The notes under the pieces are model-generated. The model was given only the letters and a program-made list of their open reading frames with translations, did no database searches and was not told the DNA's origin. This document shows positions 5,398 through 10,923 of a stretch of 10,923 bases of DNA, one piece after another. Within the stretch, counting starts at the first letter, position 1. Each line of letters begins with the position of its first letter. The stretch lies in contig JALVVQ010000174.1 of the NCBI GenBank assembly GCA_027023325.1, forward strand, positions 1-10,923. Reading direction: 5' to 3'. Origin of the DNA: Campylobacteraceae bacterium (GTDB lineage: Bacteria; Campylobacterota; Campylobacteria; Campylobacterales; Sulfurovaceae). The position numbers and the translations under genes are program-made.

Positions 5398-8184
5398 ATG
5401 AAATATACGGTGCTTTGGATACTTAGTCTAGTACTGCTCTCTGCCCAAAATACACCCAGTGACAGCCAGCTTCCCTGGGAGAAAAGTCTTCTCCGAGGCA
5501 CGCTCTCCAATGGACTCAAATACACCGTGCTCAAAGGAGACAAGCCCAAGCAGCGAGCAGAGCTCTATCTCTATGTGGGTGTGGGCTCACTGGATGAAGA
5601 AGAAGACCAAAGAGGCGTAGCCCATTTTCTAGAGCATATGGCATTTAACGGTACAGAACATTTTCAAAAAAACGCACTGATCTCCTATCTGGAGTCTATC
5701 GGTATGACCTTTGGCGGAGATCTCAATGCCAACACGGGCTTCGATCGAACACTCTATCGCATCTCCTTGCCACTAGAGGGGGACAATCTCTCTCGATGTG
5801 TTACGATACTGCGAGACTGGGCAGGTGGGTTAAAACTAAACCCTCAAGAGCTGGATGCAGAGCGCGGTGTGATCCTAGAAGAGGAGCGTGCCCGTAATAC
5901 ACTCAACTACCGTATGTTTGTCAAAGCACTGCCACTTAGCTATGGACATTCTCGCTACACCAAAAGGATACCTATCGGCTCAGATGAGGTCATCAAACAT
6001 GTCACTGTCGAGCGTGTCAGGGATTTTTATGAGACTTGGTATCGTCCTGAGTTTATGCATATCGTGGTGGTAGGGGATTTCAATAGTACTGCTGTGATAA
6101 GCATGATCCAAGAGAGATTTGGAGACCTAGAAAATAGGAGTACGACCAAACGGGCTTCGCGTGCACTGGAAGAGCGCAACAGTAAGAGGGTCATGTCATT
6201 GACAGACAAGGCACTGCCTATCAACAGTGTCCAAATAGGATACATCACTGAGCGAACAGGCATGAAACGAGCCGAAGATAAGCGCAGGATACTGGTGGAG
6301 AGGATGGCTTGGATGCTGTTTGGACTCAAGGCAGAAGAGCAGATGATGAAACAGGACCCTGAGGCGATGCAGATCTTGACGCGACGAAGCACACTCAGTA
6401 AAACAGCTAGTAAGAATCTGTTTATCGCTACCTACAAAAATGGCCATGCCGCAGGTGCTCTCAAAGAGCTCTATGCTTTGATGTGGGGATTCGGGCAGTA
6501 TGGATTTGCTCCCACCAATGTCAAGCTAGCAAAAAAACTGCTTCTCTCCCAGGCAGAAAAGGCGCACAAAGAGGTCAAGACTATGCGTGCAGACCAAATA
6601 GCAAAGCGGATCATTGGCACGATTGAACGCGACAGTATCTATGTTGCGTATGACTTTGATTTTGCATTGACCAAAAAGTTGATACAAGAGATCAGCATAG
6701 AAGAGCTAAACCAGTATTTTCACTCACTGCTGAAGGAGAAAGACAGGTTTGTACTTTTCCAAAGTGCGACCGAGGATGGTTTGGATAGAAACAAGACGCT
6801 TGCTTTGTTGGATGAGGGGGAAACGCTAGCAGTAGATATGTCCAAAGAGGAGAACCTATCTAAAGTGATTCTGGCACAAACACTTCCTGTGACCAAGATA
6901 CGAAGTCGGTCTTATGACAAAGAGAGGGATATCTATCACTATGTGCTGGAGAACAATATCACTGTGGACTTTAAGCCAACACAGCTGAAAAAGGACATGC
7001 TATACCTTCAAGGCTACAGCGAGGGAGGTTCTTCGGTATTGGATCTGAAAGGCTTTCGCAGTATGCGTCATGCTGCAGAGTGGGTGGCGTACTCTGCTCC
7101 TGGGGATTTGACCCTGACAGAGGTCAAAAAAATACTGAGTGGCAAGCGAGTACGTGTTGTCTTGGGCGTTTCGCGCTTCTACGAGACACTGCGGGGCTCA
7201 TGCAGTACGCAAGATGCCGAGAGTATGTTTGCACTGCTTTATGCTTCAGTGACTACGCCAAAGATCGACAAGAGAGTCTTTGAGAACGGCAAAAAAGAGC
7301 TCAAAAGCTACCTAGAGCAGATACGCCAAAACCCTTCTTTTCTTTTTAACAAGTTGAAGATAGAGAGATATTTCAAGAACAACCCTCGGCTAAGAACTGA
7401 GACAATCGATGAGCTTGAAATGCTCGATAAAAAAGAGATGCTAGGGTACTACAAAGACCGATTTTCTGATATGAATCATTTCCATTTCTCTATGGCAGGA
7501 GATGCGAGCCCCAAAGAGGTAGAGGCGTGGGTCACGCGCTATCTAGGGAACCTACCTACAAAAAGTCGTGCTGAGCAGTACCGTGTAGAAAGATATCCTT
7601 ATCTACATGGTGCACAGAGGGTGACAGCCAAGCTTGCCGGTGAGAACACTGCGACTGCCACACTCTCTTACCGGAGCAAAGTCCCCTTTTCTCTGAGCAA
7701 TGAATTGGCAGTGGATGCGGTCAGGTCGATACTGGAAATTAGACTGAGAAATGTGATTCGAGAAGATAAAGCAGGTACCTATGGTGTCTCGGTCTATGCA
7801 GAGATGTCCTCCGAGCTTAAGGACAAAGCAGTCTTGACAATCACCTTCAAAGCAGACCCCAAGCGCGTAGAGGCTCTCCTGCTCACTGTCAAAAAAGTGA
7901 TAGAGGAGCTGAAGACAAAGGGTGTGACTGACAAAGAGCTTGCTACCTTTAGACAGATGGTCAAAACAGCGTTCAAAAAAGCACAGAATTACAATGCCTT
8001 TTGGCTGGAGATGATGCAAGAGCACTCCAGACTAGGGCTTTCTATGCACGAGATCATGGATGTCAATATGCGCCTGCATGCGCTCACTTCCCAAGAAATA
8101 CAAGAGATGGCATGTAAGACAATGGCTGAGGATCTGCTAGAGAGCGTGATGCTTCCAAAAGAGGATATAATTCACTCTAAATAG
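5398..8184 (+). CDS. Exported M16 zinc metalloprotease, PqqL-like
   Basis: The 928-residue product, close to the 931 of E. coli PqqL, begins with a signal peptide: Lys2, hydrophobic residues 5-14 and probable cleavage after SA at 15-16. There is no lipobox Cys, so it is likely periplasmic. The first M16 domain has the inverted zinc motif HFLEH (76-80; H76 and H80 ligands, E79 catalytic) and ERGVILEE (155-162; E162 the probable third ligand). The second half lacks HxxEH but keeps the R/Y-type motif in REDKAGTYGV (788-797), as expected of the non-catalytic half of a clamshell M16 peptidase. It starts 55 bases after the pseudouridine synthase gene. I do not recall a protease at this place in Campylobacter, so it looks like a lineage-specific insertion. 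The substrate is unknown; E. coli PqqL is linked to degrading imported ferredoxin, while M16 proteases generally cut peptides. Confidence 0.9.
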   Translation: MKYTVLWILSLVLLSAQNTPSDSQLPWEKSLLRGTLSNGLKYTVLKGDKPKQRAELYLYVGVGSLDEEEDQRGVAHFLEHMAFNGTEHFQKNALISYLESIGMTFGGDLNANTGFDRTLYRISLPLEGDNLSRCVTILRDWAGGLKLNPQELDAERGVILEEERARNTLNYRMFVKALPLSYGHSRYTKRIPIGSDEVIKHVTVERVRDFYETWYRPEFMHIVVVGDFNSTAVISMIQERFGDLENRSTTKRASRALEERNSKRVMSLTDKALPINSVQIGYITERTGMKRAEDKRRILVERMAWMLFGLKAEEQMMKQDPEAMQILTRRSTLSKTASKNLFIATYKNGHAAGALKELYALMWGFGQYGFAPTNVKLAKKLLLSQAEKAHKEVKTMRADQIAKRIIGTIERDSIYVAYDFDFALTKKLIQEISIEELNQYFHSLLKEKDRFVLFQSATEDGLDRNKTLALLDEGETLAVDMSKEENLSKVILAQTLPVTKIRSRSYDKERDIYHYVLENNITVDFKPTQLKKDMLYLQGYSEGGSSVLDLKGFRSMRHAAEWVAYSAPGDLTLTEVKKILSGKRVRVVLGVSRFYETLRGSCSTQDAESMFALLYASVTTPKIDKRVFENGKKELKSYLEQIRQNPSFLFNKLKIERYFKNNPRLRTETIDELEMLDKKEMLGYYKDRFSDMNHFHFSMAGDASPKEVEAWVTRYLGNLPTKSRAEQYRVERYPYLHGAQRVTAKLAGENTATATLSYRSKVPFSLSNELAVDAVRSILEIRLRNVIREDKAGTYGVSVYAEMSSELKDKAVLTITFKADPKRVEALLLTVKKVIEELKTKGVTDKELATFRQMVKTAFKKAQNYNAFWLEMMQEHSRLGLSMHEIMDVNMRLHALTSQEIQEMACKTMAEDLLESVMLPKEDIIHSK

Positions 8185-8199
8185 AGTTTTGGATAAAAT
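8166..8199 (+). promoter_or_regulatory. Possible sigma-70 -10 boxes upstream of ffh
   Basis: A perfect TATAAT lies at 8166-8171, in the last codons of the protease gene, and a TAAAAT at 8194-8199 follows a T-rich run. Campylobacterota sigma-70 promoters rely on the -10 box and lack a conserved -35, so either could drive ffh independently. In an A/T-rich gap such boxes also arise by chance. Confidence 0.35.
8174..8190 (+). terminator. Weak terminator-like hairpin at the end of the M16 gene
   Basis: ACTCT and AGAGT pair around an AAAT loop and run into four T. The stem has only 5 A/T-rich pairs and overlaps the stop codon, so termination would be partial at best. Confidence 0.25.
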
Positions 8200-8244
8200 G
8201 CACAAAATAAAACACGATATATTTGGTTAAAAAGTAGGAAAAGT

Positions 8245-9600
8245 ATGTTTAGTACCATTACAGACAGTTTCAAAAATGCCATTGGCAAGATCCGTTTCCA
8301 TGATGATGAGAAAGCTCTCAAAAAAGCAACGACAGAGCTAAGAAAATCGCTGCTCAAATCCGATGTGCATCACAAGGTGGTCAAGGAGTTAATCCAGACA
8401 GTGGAACTAGAGACCAAGAAGCATGGTATCGGAAAAGACAGCTTCCTCGCTGCATTGCAAAATGAGTTAGTGCGTATCCTCACGGCTGAGGGCAACCAAG
8501 GTTTCGTTTTTGCTTCCAAGCCTCCTACGGTAGTGCTCATGACGGGACTGCAAGGTTCAGGAAAGACGACCACTACGGGCAAGCTCGCCTACATGCTCAA
8601 AGAGCAGAAGAAAAAGAAGGTACTGATCGCAGCAGGTGACCTTCAGAGACTGGCAGCGGTAGAGCAGCTTCGTCAGATTTGTGCGGATATTGAAGTCGAT
8701 CTCGTAGCGGATGAGGATGCCAAACCCGAAGAAATCGTTACCAGAGCGATCCAGAAAGCCACCGATGAACTCTATGATGTAGTGCTGATTGATACAGCAG
8801 GGCGTCTGGCGATTGATGAAGAGCTGATGGATGAGCTAGAGCGTGTCAAAAATGTCGCGAAGCCTGACGAGATCTTTTATGTAGCGGATGCGATGACCGG
8901 TATGGATGCAGTCAGAACAGCGACAACCTTCAAGGAGAAGATCGGTATTACGGGTGTGGTACTGAGTAAGTTTGATGGAGACTCCAAGGGAGGTGTAGCC
9001 TTGGGTATTGCGCATCAAGTAGGTGTGCCGTTGCGTTTCATCGGTAGCGGGGAGAAGATGCCTGATCTGGAGGTGTTCATCCCTGAGCGTATCACCAACC
9101 GTCTCATGGGTGCGGGAGATATCGAGGGGCTAGCGGAACGCACGGCATCAGTGATTGATGAAAAGACAGCCAAACGCATGACCAGCAAGATCAAAAAAGG
9201 GCAGTTCAATTTCAATGACTTCCTTGAGCAGATGGAGCAGATAAAAAAAATGGGCTCCATGAAGTCGATCATGGGTATGATTCCAGGCATGGGAAATATG
9301 GCGAAGCAGATCGGGGATATGGATCTGGAGAACTCCAGTGAGATGAAAGCGATCAAGTCGATGGTCTCCTCCATGACCAAAAAAGAGCGAGAAAACCCAG
9401 ACCTGCTCAACAATACCCGAAAGCGCCGTATCGCAGCAGGAGCAGGGCTGGATCAGATGCAGGTCAACCGCGTCCTCAAGCAGTTTAAAAATGCTGCTAA
9501 AATGGCGAAGAAGATGTCTACCAAAGGCGGAATGAAGGAGATGCAGAGAATGATGAGTCAAATGGGTGGACAGAGTGGAGGATTTCCGGGGATGCGATAG
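8245..9600 (+). CDS. ffh: Signal recognition particle GTPase Ffh (SRP54)
   Basis: Ffh binds 4.5S RNA and signal sequences of nascent inner-membrane proteins and delivers ribosomes to FtsY. The 451-residue product has the usual length and domains: a helical N domain (about 1-90), the G domain with P-loop GLQGSGKTTTTGKLA (101-115), the insertion-box region ending in GDLQRLAAVEQL (131-142), DTAGRL (183-188), SKFDGD (241-246, the base-recognition TKLD equivalent) and a Met-rich M domain from about 325 (for example MGSMKSIMGMIPGMGNM, 336-352). RRIAAGAG (394-401) is the RNA-binding helix region. DLQRLAAVEQL has Leu where many Ffh proteins have Pro (RPAA); I recall this from epsilon Ffh. AGGAA ends 4 bases before the ATG. 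No SRP RNA gene is visible nearby. Confidence 0.97.
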   Translation: MFSTITDSFKNAIGKIRFHDDEKALKKATTELRKSLLKSDVHHKVVKELIQTVELETKKHGIGKDSFLAALQNELVRILTAEGNQGFVFASKPPTVVLMTGLQGSGKTTTTGKLAYMLKEQKKKKVLIAAGDLQRLAAVEQLRQICADIEVDLVADEDAKPEEIVTRAIQKATDELYDVVLIDTAGRLAIDEELMDELERVKNVAKPDEIFYVADAMTGMDAVRTATTFKEKIGITGVVLSKFDGDSKGGVALGIAHQVGVPLRFIGSGEKMPDLEVFIPERITNRLMGAGDIEGLAERTASVIDEKTAKRMTSKIKKGQFNFNDFLEQMEQIKKMGSMKSIMGMIPGMGNMAKQIGDMDLENSSEMKAIKSMVSSMTKKERENPDLLNNTRKRRIAAGAGLDQMQVNRVLKQFKNAAKMAKKMSTKGGMKEMQRMMSQMGGQSGGFPGMR

Positions 9601-9627
9601 CGATTGAGCTTTATTTAATAAGTATTA

Positions 9628-9636
9628 TGCTAGAAT
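9628..9636 (+). promoter_or_regulatory. Extended -10 promoter for rpsP operon
   Basis: TGC-TAGAAT is a TG-N extended -10 box differing from TATAAT at one base. The DNA before it is A/T-rich (about 9610-9627), which suits Campylobacterota promoters without a -35 box; a TTGAGC at 9604-9609 is too far (21 bases) to be a convincing one. Transcription would begin near 9643. Confidence 0.5.
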
Positions 9637-9642
9637 CGCGTT

Positions 9643-9790
9643 CCAAAAGTATTGATGAGTGCTTATGTGCTTAGCCGGCATTCTCATTAGTGGTAGTTGT
9701 CAGTACTTTGGGATCGTCTTTAGAAGGCGACATACACGAGCAGTCGTGTTTGAATAAGAAAAAAAGAAAAGATAAAAAAAGGAAAACACC
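9643..9790 (+). promoter_or_regulatory. Structured 5' leader of the rpsP operon with three stem-loops
   Basis: Three inverted repeats follow the likely start of transcription. First, 9651-9659 pairs with 9683-9691 (9 pairs, two of them G-U), continued after a two-base bulge by 9660-9662 with 9678-9680. Second, 9714-9720 pairs with 9724-9730 around a TAG loop (7 pairs, one G-U). Third, ACACGA at 9734-9739 pairs perfectly with TCGTGT at 9744-9749 around GCAG. An unstructured A-rich tract (about 9755-9780) then leads to AAAGGA at 9778-9783, the ribosome binding site. No hairpin is followed by a U run, so these are not simple terminators. Regulation by S16 or another factor is only a guess. No known riboswitch or the SRP RNA consensus is recognised. 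Confidence 0.45.
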
Positions 9791-10018
9791 ATGACAATGA
9801 TCAGAATGACAAGAATGGGTAGAAAAAAGAAGCCATTTTACAGAATCGTAGTAACAGACAGCAGAAAAAGAAGAGACAGTGGTTGGATCGAGGCAATTGG
9901 TCATTATAATCCAGTGTCTCCCAACAAAGAGCTCACACTTGATGAAGAGAGGCTTAACTACTGGATCGGTGTCGGTGCACAGATGAGCCCTACCGTCAAA
10001 AGATTGGCAAAGAAATAA
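9791..10018 (+). CDS. rpsP: 30S ribosomal protein S16
   Basis: This 75-residue protein (bS16 is usually about 75-90) is an assembly protein of the 30S body. The conserved N-terminal block reads IRMTRMGRKKKPFYRIVVTD (residues 4-23), followed by RKRRDSGWIEAIGHYNP, the S16 signature. AAAGGA lies 7 bases before the ATG. The in-frame ATGs at codons 3, 6 and 9 are less likely starts because the family aligns from the first. It opens the operon rpsP-khpA-rimM-trmD, an order widely conserved in bacteria. Confidence 0.97.
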   Translation: MTMIRMTRMGRKKKPFYRIVVTDSRKRRDSGWIEAIGHYNPVSPNKELTLDEERLNYWIGVGAQMSPTVKRLAKK

Positions 10019-10021
10019 TCC

Positions 10022-10264
10022 ATGGCAAAAGATTTCGTGCTCGCCTATGCCAAGATGATCGTCAAGCATCCTGAAGCGCTCTCGATAGAGGTAGCAGAGA
10101 TGGATGAGATGGCAGAGGAGATCACAGTCTATGCAGACCCTGCGGATGTAGGGAAACTGATAGGCAAAGAGGGTCGCATGATCAATGCGATCAAAACGGT
10201 CATCTCAGGATGCAAAGCCAAACATGGCAAAAGTTACCGTGTCAATGTCAAGGCAAACGCATAA
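10022..10264 (+). CDS. khpA: KH-domain RNA-binding protein KhpA
   Basis: This 80-residue protein is a single KH domain. The nucleic-acid-binding loop GxxG is GKEG at 48-51 within GKLIGKEGRMINAIKTV (44-60). Homologues (Cj0711 type; KhpA in Gram-positives) bind RNA broadly and are found between rpsP and rimM in many genomes. Only three bases (TCC) separate it from the rpsP stop, and there is no strong Shine-Dalgarno, so it is probably translated by reinitiation or coupling. The product begins MAKDFVLAYAKMIVKHPE, typical of the family. A specific RNA target is not known. Confidence 0.94.
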   Translation: MAKDFVLAYAKMIVKHPEALSIEVAEMDEMAEEITVYADPADVGKLIGKEGRMINAIKTVISGCKAKHGKSYRVNVKANA

Positions 10265-10267
10265 TCC

Positions 10268-10795
10268 ATGCATGACGAGCAATTCTTTATCGCTCAGATA
10301 GGTCGTACCGTCGGACTACACGGTGATCTCAAACTCCACCTCCATACCGATTTTCCCGAACAATTCCAAGTAGGCATGATATTTGATAGCAACAGAGGCA
10401 AGCTGGAAATAGCTACCTATAACCCTATCAGAGGATTGATTAGTTTTGTAGGCCATGCTTCGATAGATGCAGCTAAAAAACTTACCAATACCAAACTCTA
10501 CAGCACCTTGGAAAAGACCAGATCTCAGTGTGCGCTGGATAAAGGGCAGTACTTTTGGTTTGATATCGTTGGTGCTTCGATCTATCAGGATGAGGCATGT
10601 ATCGGGGTAGTAGAGGATATCGACCGAATGCTGGATACGGATTATCTGGTGATCAAAACAGACCCAGAACTCATAGAGCAGGGGTCGGCAAAAGAGTTCC
10701 TTCTTCCTTATATCCCCCGTTATATACTCTCTGTCGATACGGATGCCAAGCGTATCACTACGCAGGACGCCAAAGATATCCTAGAGGCAAGTTAG
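10268..10795 (+). CDS. rimM: 16S rRNA processing / 30S maturation factor RimM
   Basis: RimM binds S19 and helps mature the head of the 30S subunit. The 175-residue product has the N-terminal RimM barrel (IGRTVGLHGDLKLHLHTDFP, residues 11-30) and a C-terminal PRC-barrel (about 95-170) ending in FLLPYIPRYILSVD (143-156), near the usual family end. The start ATG follows the khpA stop after TCC, repeating the rpsP-khpA junction; an overlapping ATG at 10272 is out of frame. It is followed within 5 bases by trmD, its usual partner. Confidence 0.95.
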   Translation: MHDEQFFIAQIGRTVGLHGDLKLHLHTDFPEQFQVGMIFDSNRGKLEIATYNPIRGLISFVGHASIDAAKKLTNTKLYSTLEKTRSQCALDKGQYFWFDIVGASIYQDEACIGVVEDIDRMLDTDYLVIKTDPELIEQGSAKEFLLPYIPRYILSVDTDAKRITTQDAKDILEAS

Positions 10796-10799
10796 CGTG

Positions 10800-10923
10800 A
10801 TGCGATTTACCTTTGTAACACTCTTCCCACAGATCATTCAGGGGTATTTTACGGATTCGATCCTTGGTCGTGCGATCACTGAAGATAAGATTACGATCGA
10901 CTATCAAAACCCTAGAGACTACA
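10800..10923 (+). CDS. trmD: tRNA (guanine-N1-)-methyltransferase, 3' partial
   Basis: Reading from ATG 10800 gives MRFTFVTLFPQIIQGYF, then DSILGRAI and YQNPRDY, the N-terminal signature of TrmD, the SPOUT knotted methyltransferase that makes m1G37 in tRNAs and prevents frameshifting. About 41 codons are visible before the window ends. A GTG at 10797 is directly in frame, but the ATG matches the family start. It begins four bases after the rimM stop and is the expected next gene; rplS would be expected beyond the edge. Confidence 0.94.
   Translation, partial: MRFTFVTLFPQIIQGYFTDSILGRAITEDKITIDYQNPRDY

Noticed and set aside
9734..9755. Rho-independent terminator for ffh
   Set aside because: The hairpin is perfect but only 6 pairs long and has no U run after it. 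It also lies downstream of the likely rpsP promoter.
9640..9760. Small SRP RNA (4.5S, ffs) in the gap after ffh
   Set aside because: The conserved apical-loop sequence with GGAAGGAAGCAGC-like bases is absent, and the hairpins are separate rather than one long rod.

Overview
All genes in this window lie on the + strand: nine complete and two cut by the window edges. The gene order is zinc-ribbon protein, waaA, [aldolase-CMP-sugar synthetase fusion, HAD phosphatase], RluA-type pseudouridine synthase, [M16 zinc protease], ffh, rpsP, KH-domain protein, rimM, trmD. The unbracketed backbone is, from memory, the conserved block of Campylobacter jejuni (around Cj0706 to Cj0713), and part of it is seen in Helicobacter pylori (around HP0956 to HP0958). 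Together with the epsilon-type Ffh and S16 sequences and a moderate G+C content, this points to a free-living Campylobacterota, most likely Sulfurovum-like. The genus is inference. I see no tRNA, rRNA, CRISPR, insertion sequence or phage gene, and no gap between genes longer than about 190 bases.

Bases 1-5342 form a tight run. It opens with the end of a coiled-coil/zinc-ribbon protein (HP0958/FlgZ type), then the Kdo transferase waaA. The start of a 766-residue fusion protein overlaps the waaA stop. The fusion joins a DRE-TIM (HMGL-like) aldolase, a middle Rossmann-like region and a KdsB-type CMP-sugar synthetase. A HAD phosphatase follows with a TAATG overlap, and a pseudouridine synthase starts inside the end of the HAD gene. 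The aldolase, phosphatase and cytidylyltransferase together could make and activate a 3-deoxy-2-ulosonic acid by a route parallel to KdsA-KdsC-KdsB, but with a pyruvate-type aldolase in place of the PEP-dependent synthase. This is the most interesting part of the window.

Bases 5398-8184 encode an exported PqqL-like M16 metalloprotease, set between the pseudouridine synthase and ffh. A weak hairpin and promoter-like boxes separate it from ffh (8245-9600), the SRP GTPase.

Bases 9601-9790 hold a likely extended -10 promoter and a leader of about 150 nt with three successive stem-loops. These precede the ribosome-biogenesis operon rpsP-khpA-rimM-trmD, which runs off the right edge. Its first two internal junctions share the same nine bases, TAATCCATG.
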